Below, piece after piece: positions 1 through 6,452 of a DNA stretch of 64,000 bases. The position numbers were made by a program, and so were the translations under genes. Source of the stretch: Oscillibacter faecalis_A (GTDB lineage Bacteria > Bacillota > Clostridia > Oscillospirales > Oscillospiraceae); NCBI RefSeq assembly GCF_029218125.1, contig NZ_JARFXX010000011.1, forward strand, positions 1 to 64,000, given 5' to 3'. The notes below the pieces were generated by a model. It saw nothing but the letters and a program-made list of their open reading frames with translations. It searched no databases and was not told the origin of the DNA. Position 1 is the first letter of the stretch. The number at the start of each line of letters is the position of its first letter.

Positions 1-251
1 TTTGTTTGTTTGCCTGTACAATGGGCAACACGGAAGTAAGAAAAAGTGGATTTATTATTGGGCATACCCGTTACACATTTTATTCTTTGCAATTTTGCGT
101 TGTTATCCGTTCTTTTAATAACAGATTAGTGAGGATTTGATGGAGGCGTCTGAAACGCTGGATACTGCTGACCTATTTAACTAAAGGCCAAATAATTCTG
201 CGGGAATAAAGTCACCATGTGCGACAATTCTCAAAGGAGGAATTGCTGTAA
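1..251. other. Upstream region of the SLH gene, no gene recognised
   Basis: AT-rich stretch with only short open frames (for example ATG at 21, 38 codons) that match no family I recognise. A strong Shine-Dalgarno (AAAGGAGG, 233-240) precedes the ATG at 252. Confidence 0.4.
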
Positions 252-2015
252 ATGAAACGGATCTCAATTTTGCTGGCAATATGCCTGCTGCTGGGCATCC
301 CGGCCCAAGCAGCCGCCCCTGCATTATTCCAGTATCAAAGCAGCCAGCTTGGATTTTCCATCACGGTTCCCGGCGTTCGTCAGGGCGAGGTCATTGCCGA
401 GGAAACCGATACCGGCGTGAACTTTTATCACGCTCCCTCCCGTGAAAAATACGGGGGAGAGATCGGCTCCGTTGTAGTGGTTTCCCCACGGTCTGGTTTC
501 TTCTCCGGTCACTACGATGATATGGCGTACCAGATCATCGCCATAGGAAAGAACCGGGTATTTCTATGGAAGACCCCAGGAGGAGGCGCTCCCACCGGCG
601 GAGATTTTTTGGATGCTTTTAAACGTGTATCCTCCACCTTTTCCATGGAGAATTTGCGGAAAGGCTTGGTTCCGGCTCAGCCGGATGGATGGCCGAAGCT
701 CCAAACAGTGAGGCATCTGGCCTACCTGCCCGTGAGCGGTGGGCTCGCGCGTCCTAACGCCCCTCTGACACGCGGCGAATTGGCACAGATGCTATACACC
801 CTGCTGGACGCTGGCAATAAGGCCGACAGTTACCGAGCCCCGTTCTCAGACACAGCAGGAAAAGACTGCACCCAGGCGGTTGCATATCTTGCCAGCTACG
901 GTATTCTCACCGGCTATGCGGACGGAACCTTCCGCCCGGATGCGCCGATCAGCAGGGCCGCGTTCGCCGTTCTGCTGCATCGCTGTCAGTTTGCGGCACC
1001 TGTGGGGCAGTATGGGGAAGAATTTGTGTTTGCGGATGTTCCTGCCGGGTACTGGGCCGAAACGTACATATACAGCACGAAGATTCTGGGCTGGCTACAG
1101 GGAAATGCTGATGGACTGTTCCACCCGGAACGTGAGATCACCCGTGCTGAAGCGGTCACTGCCATCAACCGGATGCTCGGACGGGATGAATCTGTGACGG
1201 AACTGATGTCTGTCAAAAATCCCTTTTCAGATTTGGCAGAGAGCCATTGGGCTTGTGCGAATGTTCTGGAGGCAGCAGGCGTGCTGAAGGACGATGCTGC
1301 TGTGCCTAAGATGGATTCCGTACCCCTAAACACCAGCGCATATCATTTCAGCAGCGAGTCTGATGGCTGGGCAGCTTCTGAGGGCCAGCTTTTCCACACC
1401 ACAAATGGCGGAAAAAACTGGGACAAGGTCGGCCGTCCGCTTGCGTGCACAGTTTCTGGACTGTTTTTCTTTAGTGAGCAGAACGGGGTCCTTCTGGGAA
1501 GCAGCGAAGAGAACGCCTGCGTCCTGATGAGGACAAATGACGGCGGAAAGAGTTGGGACGATCTGCTGGCAAATCCGGCCACGCTGGCCCGGTATCTGCC
1601 TGTGGAGCAGTTTCCCACCGAGAAAAGCCTGTTGGAAAGCATTGTTTCAGCAGAACTCCGTCCGGCCAGCCGAACTGCCGTTTACCTGACAGTCCGGTAT
1701 CATCCCTACGAAAGCGTTCATGTGTACGATTTTGAAGCGGTAAGGCAGACCGTGATGACAGCGGATAAGGGCAACGGCAAGTACACGTTCACTATGCCTG
1801 TGGGCAAGGTTGAGATCAACGCTGCTTTTGTCAAGGAAGTTGAGACAAGCCCGTTCAGCGATGTGTCCACCAGCGCCTATTACTATGAGGCTGTGAAGTG
1901 GGCGCAGGAAAAGGGCATCACCGGCGGTATTGGCAACGGCCTCTTTGGGCCCAATCAGCCCTGTACCCGAGGTCAGATCGTGACCTTCCTTTTCAGAGCC
2001 TATCAGGGCAAGTAA
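252..2015 (+). CDS. Secreted SLH-domain surface protein with BNR-like segment
   Basis: A 587-aa exported protein. Residues 1-20 form a signal peptide ending in AQA. S-layer-homology-like modules run from about 157 to 347 (for example GILTGYADGTFRPDAPISRA), which in this family bind secondary cell-wall polymers. A stretch at about 360-425 has two BNR/Asp-box-like blades (TTNGGKNWD and TNDGGKSWD). The last 55 residues (533-587) are another, very canonical SLH module preceded by a KGNGKYTFTMPVGKVEINA segment typical of the tails of large clostridial SLH proteins. The tail reads as if grafted on, since residues 480-495 show no domain continuity. Start chosen for the AAAGGAGG ribosome site 11 bases upstream. 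Anchoring at the cell wall is inferred; the ligand is unknown. Confidence 0.85.
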   Translation: MKRISILLAICLLLGIPAQAAAPALFQYQSSQLGFSITVPGVRQGEVIAEETDTGVNFYHAPSREKYGGEIGSVVVVSPRSGFFSGHYDDMAYQIIAIGKNRVFLWKTPGGGAPTGGDFLDAFKRVSSTFSMENLRKGLVPAQPDGWPKLQTVRHLAYLPVSGGLARPNAPLTRGELAQMLYTLLDAGNKADSYRAPFSDTAGKDCTQAVAYLASYGILTGYADGTFRPDAPISRAAFAVLLHRCQFAAPVGQYGEEFVFADVPAGYWAETYIYSTKILGWLQGNADGLFHPEREITRAEAVTAINRMLGRDESVTELMSVKNPFSDLAESHWACANVLEAAGVLKDDAAVPKMDSVPLNTSAYHFSSESDGWAASEGQLFHTTNGGKNWDKVGRPLACTVSGLFFFSEQNGVLLGSSEENACVLMRTNDGGKSWDDLLANPATLARYLPVEQFPTEKSLLESIVSAELRPASRTAVYLTVRYHPYESVHVYDFEAVRQTVMTADKGNGKYTFTMPVGKVEINAAFVKEVETSPFSDVSTSAYYYEAVKWAQEKGITGGIGNGLFGPNQPCTRGQIVTFLFRAYQGK

Positions 2016-2065
2016 GCTGAGTCCCGAACGAGTGTGCGTGGAATAGCCAAAGAAATATTGTTTTT

Positions 2066-2107
2066 AACCGCAAGGCGGCTCCTCTATGGAGTTGCCTTGC
2101 GGTTTTT
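2066..2107 (+). terminator. Rho-independent terminator after SLH gene
   Basis: Near-perfect hairpin with arms AACCGCAAGGC and GCCTTGCGGTT around an inner GGCTCC/GGAGTT stem, followed by TTTTT. Confidence 0.9.
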
Positions 2108-2241
2108 CTATAATATCGTCCTAAAGTTCAAAATTCGACTGCAATCGAGCAAAATCAGACGATTACCGCCGGGCATTGTAGAGCGATTGTATGACACAAA
2201 ACGGCATTTATCGTGTATGATTTACTTAACGGAGGACACGG

Positions 2242-2349
2242 ATGTTTACAAGGAATTTTGACCTGATGACCATTCACACAACGCTCCCCCGTCATCTCAC
2301 TTTTACAGTGAAAACAGAAAATTGGGGTATCCCTAACGGCTGGATTTAG
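2242..2349 (+). CDS. Possible 35-aa leader ORF upstream of the Spo0A-like gene
   Basis: A 35-codon open frame starts at an ATG 7 bases after GGAGG and ends just before a structured leader (inverted repeat AGGTCT/AGACCT at about 2366-2384). No homology is recognised. It could be a leader peptide for the next gene or chance; the good ribosome site is the only argument for it. Confidence 0.25.
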   Translation: MFTRNFDLMTIHTTLPRHLTFTVKTENWGIPNGWI

Positions 2350-2456
2350 TTCCAGCATAGCAGAGGTCTTGTGCCGAGACCTACCGCTGGCCGAGAGGCC
2401 CGCCCCTGCTGCCCTTTCTCTGTTCTTATCCTAATTTCTAACAGGAGGGGTATCAA

Positions 2457-2828
2457 ATGCCTTTAGTTTATTATGTGCCTGAGTATGAACGAGACGCTTC
2501 GCAGACCCCGTTGGATGCCGAACGCCTGTTGCGGCTTCTCGGTGTGAGCGGCAAACTGACGGGTTTCCGCTATGCGGTCTACATGGTGGAGCAAGTTCGG
2601 GATCAGCCGGAGAATATGATTCTTATTACCAAGCGCCTCTATGCACAAACGGCGGCGCATTTTCAGACCACGCCCAGCTGCGTCGAACGCAATCTCCGCA
2701 CACTTATTCAGAGCTGTTGGAATTATCCCGACCACAGCTTCTTGAACCTGATCGCCGGGGCTGAATTGCGACAGCCGCCTACCAATTCCCAGTTCATCGA
2801 CATTCTGGCCGCTTACCTGAGAAACTGA
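2457..2828 (+). CDS. Stand-alone Spo0A C-terminal-type DNA-binding protein
   Basis: A 123-aa protein whose residues about 18-115 resemble the DNA-binding (effector) domain of Spo0A: a short LLRLLGVSGKLTGFRY helix, then the middle ITKRLYAQTAAHFQTTPSCV recognition region with VERNLRTLIQSCW. Spo0A_C domains bind 0A boxes and govern entry into sporulation. There is no receiver domain, so phosphorelay control is absent. It sits alone between two terminators on the element that interrupts a SASP gene, preceded by an AGGAGGGG ribosome site. Whether it binds 0A boxes, and whether it acts on host sporulation genes or on element genes, is inference. The family call rests on motif resemblance read by eye. 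Confidence 0.75.
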   Translation: MPLVYYVPEYERDASQTPLDAERLLRLLGVSGKLTGFRYAVYMVEQVRDQPENMILITKRLYAQTAAHFQTTPSCVERNLRTLIQSCWNYPDHSFLNLIAGAELRQPPTNSQFIDILAAYLRN

Positions 2829-2836
2829 CCGACAGG

Positions 2837-2870
2837 GAGAAAGGCGGCGCACTGCCGCCTTTCTCTTTTG
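2837..2870 (+). terminator. Terminator after Spo0A-like gene
   Basis: Twelve-base perfect stem GAGAAAGGCGGC/GCCGCCTTTCTC with a 5-base loop, followed by TTTT. Confidence 0.9.
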
Positions 2871-2879
2871 TCCGTCACT

Positions 2880-3345
2880 GGAAATGTGGCTCAATTTGAG
2901 ACAGATTTCGACACTCGCCATTCGGCACGGATGTATCGGCAACGGTGCATCCGTGCGGGCTGGCGACAGTCCGAGAATTGAATAGGTCTATTGGATACAT
3001 CCGATATGCGCCCGAAAGGAAAGCCGTGCGGGATTGAGCAGGCCATGATCCCAACTAAGAGAGGAGGTATAGGGGGAGCAGCCTTCCGCGCACAAACAAG
3101 CCGTGGCTGGCTTGGGGCGATGACCCGCATATCGGGGAGATACGATTGTCCAGCCTCAGTCCGAGCGTTGAAGCGGCCTTGACAGGCCGTGAGCCGTCGC
3201 AGGCAAAGGGGGCAACCTGTGAGAACCGCAGGGGGTGAAATTCCCGTGTAAGGTGTGCCAGCACCGTCCAATATGTTCCTGAAACGTACCTGCCAACAAA
3301 CAAGACTACATCAAAGGCCGCGCCTGCATGAGGGCGCGGTTTTTG
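2880..3345 (+). ncRNA. Long structured non-coding leader region
   Basis: About 460 bases with no convincing gene but many potential stems: GCACGGATG/CATCCGTGC at 2925-2956, GGCC/GGCC near 3174-3189, CAGG/CCTG near 3200-3220, GGTG/CACC near 3251-3268, ending in a terminator-like hairpin at 3318-3344. It lies directly upstream of the TnpW-like gene and recombinase. It does not match a group II intron (no domain V, no reverse transcriptase) or a riboswitch class I can name. Transcription as a discrete RNA is inferred. Confidence 0.35.
3318..3344 (+). terminator. Terminator/attenuator hairpin with TGCATGAG loop
   Basis: Stem CCGCGCC/GGCGCGG around the loop TGCATGAG, followed by TTTTTG. The loop sequence recurs in the hairpin at 34170-34193 upstream of the second recombinase module. 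Confidence 0.7.
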
Positions 3346-3437
3346 TCGATTTTAGACTGAGAAAAAAGTGCCAGGCAGCCCTGCTGCCCGGTTAAATTGT
3401 TTTTAGATGGAAATAATGCTTTTAGGGAGGTGCAACC

Positions 3438-3599
3438 TTGGAAAAGCAAGAAAAGCAACACAAAATTGGAGCTGCAACCTATGTGATCGAGAGGGTGTTT
3501 ACCAGCAGCAAAACGCCGCAAGAAGTGGTGGCGGAGGAAATCATTACCACGGCTAAAAAAGTCGATTTTTTTGACCACTCAGGAAAGAAAATGGTATAA
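3438..3599 (+). CDS. TnpW-like transposon microprotein
   Basis: A 53-aa product from a TTG start at 3438, supported by GGGAGGTG 6-13 bases upstream. It contains KIGAATYVIERVFTSSKTPQ followed by a helix (EEIITTAKKVDFF), the layout of TnpW-type proteins: a short beta hairpin of the (I)G.TTY.V kind, then a helix. TnpW proteins accompany Tn4451-type serine recombinases; their role is unclear, possibly recombination directionality or regulation. It ends 39 bases before the recombinase ATG, so the two are probably cotranscribed. A second protein of exactly 53 aa with a GTG start sits in the same position of the other module (34226). Confidence 0.6.
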   Translation: MEKQEKQHKIGAATYVIERVFTSSKTPQEVVAEEIITTAKKVDFFDHSGKKMV

Positions 3600-3637
3600 T
3601 ATCAGTGTAAATGAGTGGTTCCAGAAAGGAGGACATC

Positions 3638-5314
3638 ATGCGGAACCACATCAAACTCGCTGATATTTACTGCCGCTTATCCGATGAGGAAAAGAAACAT
3701 AAAAACGAGTCCGAGAGCATTACAAATCAACGTGCAATCATTAGGGACTATTGTGAAAAGCACGATATTATCATCGTAAAAGAATTTGTAGACGATGGCT
3801 ATTCTGGCGGCAATTTTGAGCGCCCTGGCTTTCAAGCGATGCTGGATCATCTTTCGACCGGAAAGGCCAATATGGTCATTACAAAAGACCTTTCCCGGCT
3901 TGGCCGTGATATGACGGAATCAAGTTACTACGCAGAACGCTTTTTCCCTGAGAACGGTATTCATTATCTGGCTCCCGGTAATGACTTTGACTCCATGGGA
4001 GACAACCTGATGGCACCGTTCCAATTTGCCATGAATGATGTGTACCTGCGTGATACTTCCAGAAAAGTCAAGCAGACGTTAGACATGAAACGGAAGAAGG
4101 GCAAGTATGCAGCTTGTCCGCCATACGGCTATAAAAAAGCGGAGCGTACCACCGACCAGCTTGTTCCCGATGAAAATACAGCACCGATCGTCCGACAGAT
4201 TTTTGAATGGGCATCAACGGGACTTTCAACGCGGACGATTGCAAACAAGCTGAACGAACAATGTATCATCCCGCCTTTGAAATACAGGGTTGAATATCGT
4301 GATAAATTCACCCCACAGGGAGCATCCAGAGCGTCAGACTACTGGAACTATACTACGGTTAAGCGTATCCTGCGAAATCGCGTCTATTTGGGACACACCG
4401 TACTTGGGAAAACCCGTAAGGTCAATGTGAAGTCCAAAAAGAAAATCTCTATTCCACAGGAAGATTGGTGCTTTACAGAAAATACCCATGAGCCATTGGT
4501 GACACAAGAGCAATTTGACCGAGCAGAACATTTCCTCGGAGAAAACACAAAGTCCCATGCGGCCAATCCTGCATTTCGCCACAGTATTTTTGGCGGGATC
4601 GCATACTGCGCTCACTGTGGTACAGCGATGTGTTCCGGCGGTTCGGTCTACAAGGGTGAACGCGCAAAGTATTGGTATCTTGTTTGCAATAACTTGACAA
4701 GTCGAACACGAAACCGCTGTGAGCATGGTGCCCGTATCCGGTATGATGACCTAATGGAGATCATTCGGCGTGATTTGAACGAGCTGTTGTCATTTGACGA
4801 TGATGATATTGAGGCCATCACACAGGCGGCTATTCAACAATCTAATGCTTCGCTTGGCGTCGGTGAGGACAAGGAAAAGTCATTGGCCGATATAGAAATA
4901 AGGTTGAAGCGTATTGTCAAGATGATTGAACGAGCGTACCGTGATAACGCAGCCGGAAATTTAAGTGATGAATTACTGGATCAAATGATGGAGCGATTTG
5001 GAAAAGAGCGTCAGGAGCTTGAAGAACAGCGTGATAGATTGATTGAGGATACTTCGGAAGAAAGCAATATCCGCGATGCGTATGACTTGTTTTTTGACCT
5101 CGCCAGACGCTATTCCCATATCGAAACTTTAGATCGAGATATTCTTCATACCTTCATAGAGCGAATAGAAATTGGTGAAAAAATCTTGCCAGACGGTTTA
5201 ACGATTGCTGGGCCGCGAACTCCCTACCGGCAAAGTATTCGTATCTTTTACCGCTTTATTGGAGAAATCGCAAAAGACCCTGTACGGAATGTAACAAGGG
5301 TAGCAAATCTTTAA
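3638..5314 (+). CDS. Large serine recombinase (TndX/TnpX type)
   Basis: A 558-aa site-specific recombinase expected to excise and integrate the element. The N-terminal resolvase domain has YCRLS with nucleophile Ser15 and TKDLSRLGRD at about 88-97. The recombinase DNA-binding domain spans about 150-270. A zinc ribbon follows (YCAHCG, then VCNN and NRCEHG, about 325-375), then a coiled coil (about 395-455) and a C-terminal DUF4368-like segment ending in IRIFYRFIGEI. Length and order are normal for the family, with no disruption. ATG at 3638 is preferred over 3611 because AAAGGAGG lies 5-12 bases upstream. The gene ends 23 bases before the 14-bp inverted repeat at the SASP junction, the usual position next to an attachment site. 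Confidence 0.93.
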   Translation: MRNHIKLADIYCRLSDEEKKHKNESESITNQRAIIRDYCEKHDIIIVKEFVDDGYSGGNFERPGFQAMLDHLSTGKANMVITKDLSRLGRDMTESSYYAERFFPENGIHYLAPGNDFDSMGDNLMAPFQFAMNDVYLRDTSRKVKQTLDMKRKKGKYAACPPYGYKKAERTTDQLVPDENTAPIVRQIFEWASTGLSTRTIANKLNEQCIIPPLKYRVEYRDKFTPQGASRASDYWNYTTVKRILRNRVYLGHTVLGKTRKVNVKSKKKISIPQEDWCFTENTHEPLVTQEQFDRAEHFLGENTKSHAANPAFRHSIFGGIAYCAHCGTAMCSGGSVYKGERAKYWYLVCNNLTSRTRNRCEHGARIRYDDLMEIIRRDLNELLSFDDDDIEAITQAAIQQSNASLGVGEDKEKSLADIEIRLKRIVKMIERAYRDNAAGNLSDELLDQMMERFGKERQELEEQRDRLIEDTSEESNIRDAYDLFFDLARRYSHIETLDRDILHTFIERIEIGEKILPDGLTIAGPRTPYRQSIRIFYRFIGEIAKDPVRNVTRVANL

Positions 5315-5336
5315 GAGGTCAAAAAACATCAAACCA

Positions 5337-5395
5337 CCTTGGTGTGTATTGACTTCAAAATAAAACTGAGTTTTTGTGGTGAATACACACCAAGG
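5337..5395. repeat. 14-bp perfect inverted repeat at the element/SASP junction (probable att site)
   Basis: CCTTGGTGTGTATT at 5337-5350 is the exact reverse complement of AATACACACCAAGG at 5382-5395, with 31 bases between. The right arm abuts the first recognisable SASP codons. Its position between the recombinase stop and the split gene makes it a candidate recombinase-binding/attachment site; that function is inferred. Confidence 0.65.
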
Positions 5396-5398
5396 GAG

Positions 5399-5512
5399 AT
5401 GGGTGTCAATCTGAAGCAGGGCTACAACGGCGACCTGACCAGCCGCGAGGCCGGTTCCGTGGGCGGCCAGATGGTCAAGAAGATGATCGAGTCCTACGAG
5501 AAGAATCTGTAA
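5399..5512 (+). pseudogene. 3' half of an alpha/beta-type SASP gene, split by the element
   Basis: Translation from 5399 gives 37 residues, MGVNLKQGYNGDLTSREAGS then VGGQMVKKMIESYEKNL, the C-terminal half of alpha/beta small acid-soluble spore proteins (compare the family signature ELGV-LK-GYNGDLT-REAGSVGG-MV). The frame can be extended upstream only as codons for P-R-E, then runs into the inverted repeat. SASPs coat spore DNA and protect it from UV and heat. The missing N-terminal half should lie at the other end of the element, left of this window, and excision could rebuild the gene. Confidence 0.85.
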
Positions 5513-5529
5513 GGCAGAAGGACGCGAGA

Positions 5530-5566
5530 AAAGAGAGGGCGGACACCGGTCCGCTCTTTCTTTTTG
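5530..5566 (+). terminator. Terminator of the SASP gene
   Basis: Hairpin with GCGGAC/GTCCGC core and A-rich/T-rich flanks (AAAGAG...CTCTTTC), then TTTTT. Confidence 0.85.
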
Positions 5567-5585
5567 CATATCGGCGTGATATAAT
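5557..5585 (+). promoter_or_regulatory. Candidate sigma-A promoter for radC
   Basis: TTTCTT (5557-5562), 17-base spacer, TATAAT (5580-5585). The -35 is weak and overlaps the SASP terminator T-tract. Confidence 0.45.
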
Positions 5586-5646
5586 ATTCTTTTAAAGCAA
5601 TGATCGCTTATAGCAGGACGGGCACGGCGGAAGGGGGAACGGCTGT

Positions 5647-6324
5647 ATGGAAAATATCCACCAGGGACACCGGGAGAAAATGCGGCAGCGCTTTTTAAAG
5701 AGCGGACTGGAGGGCTTTGCGGATCACGAGGCGCTGGAGCTTCTGCTGTATTACGCCATTCCCCGGCGGGACACCAATCCCATTGCCCACCGCCTCATCG
5801 AGCGCTACGGCTCACTGCTGGCGGTACTGACCGCGCCCGTGGAGGACCTACGGAAGGTAGAGGGCGTCGGTGAAAGTGCCGCTGTGCTGTTGAAGGTGGC
5901 GGGACAGATCGGCACCCGGGCAAGGCTGGCTGAGGCGGCGCAGAACCGTCCGCTGTCCTCGGTGAAGACCGTGGGGGCCTATCTGTTGGAGCGCTTTGCG
6001 GGGGAGACCCATGAGGTGGTCTACCAGCTTTGCTTGGATCGCAAATGCAAGCTGTTGGCCTGCAAACGGCTGGGAGAGGGCGGTATCGCCTCCTCCGGGC
6101 TGGACATCCGCAAACTCATGGAAAATGCTATTCTCACCTCGGCCAGTACGGTGATTTTAGCCCACAACCACCCCAGCGGTGTAGCGCTGCCCTCCGATGA
6201 TGACTGCGCCGCCACGGAGGCGGCACGGCGGGCGCTGGATACCATCGGCGTGACGCTGGCCGACCACATCATTGTGGCGGACAATGATTTCGTTTCCATG
6301 GCGCAGAGCGGATTTTTCGGATAA
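5647..6324 (+). CDS. radC: RadC/UPF0758 family JAMM-domain protein
   Basis: A 225-aa protein with N-terminal helix-hairpin-helix (VEGVGESAAVLLKVAG, about residues 76-91) and a C-terminal JAMM/MPN+ fold whose metal motif HNHPSG followed by DDD lies at about 172-186. Full length for the family. RadC proteins were linked to recombination repair and growth at forks, but the biochemical role is unsettled. It is the first core gene after the SASP terminator and lies upstream of uvrB with its own terminator-to-promoter spacing. Confidence 0.93.
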   Translation: MENIHQGHREKMRQRFLKSGLEGFADHEALELLLYYAIPRRDTNPIAHRLIERYGSLLAVLTAPVEDLRKVEGVGESAAVLLKVAGQIGTRARLAEAAQNRPLSSVKTVGAYLLERFAGETHEVVYQLCLDRKCKLLACKRLGEGGIASSGLDIRKLMENAILTSASTVILAHNHPSGVALPSDDDCAATEAARRALDTIGVTLADHIIVADNDFVSMAQSGFFG

Positions 6325-6350
6325 GACCGCCCTGAAATACGAACAAATGT

Positions 6351-6379
6351 TTGATTTTTCGGCGCAGATGTGTTATCAT
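6351..6379 (+). promoter_or_regulatory. Candidate promoter for uvrB
   Basis: TTGATT (6351-6356), 17-base spacer, TATCAT (6374-6379), 74 bases before the uvrB ATG. No LexA box recognised by eye. Confidence 0.55.
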
Positions 6380-6452
6380 AAAAATATAGCATCCTGCACG
6401 GACGGGACGGAGCCGCCCCCGCTCCGCCCGCAGAAAAACGGAAAGGATTCCC

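Larger units (their letters stand above)
1..5395. mobile_element. Right-hand portion of an integrated serine-recombinase element inserted in a SASP gene
   Basis: The stretch ends with a large serine recombinase reading toward a junction at about 5391-5396, where coding sequence for the C-terminal half of a spore SASP begins abruptly. Cargo includes an SLH protein, a Spo0A-like DNA-binding protein and a TnpW-like microprotein. No SASP 5' half is visible anywhere to the left, so the left end lies outside the window. That the whole 1-5395 belongs to a single element is inferred; only the right junction is directly seen. Confidence 0.6.

Noticed and set aside
2034..2261. 75-codon open frame after the SLH gene
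   Set aside because: It runs through a strong terminator and lacks a ribosome site.
2880..3345. Group II intron or cobalamin riboswitch
   Set aside because: No domain V, reverse transcriptase or cobalamin-box order could be found by eye.
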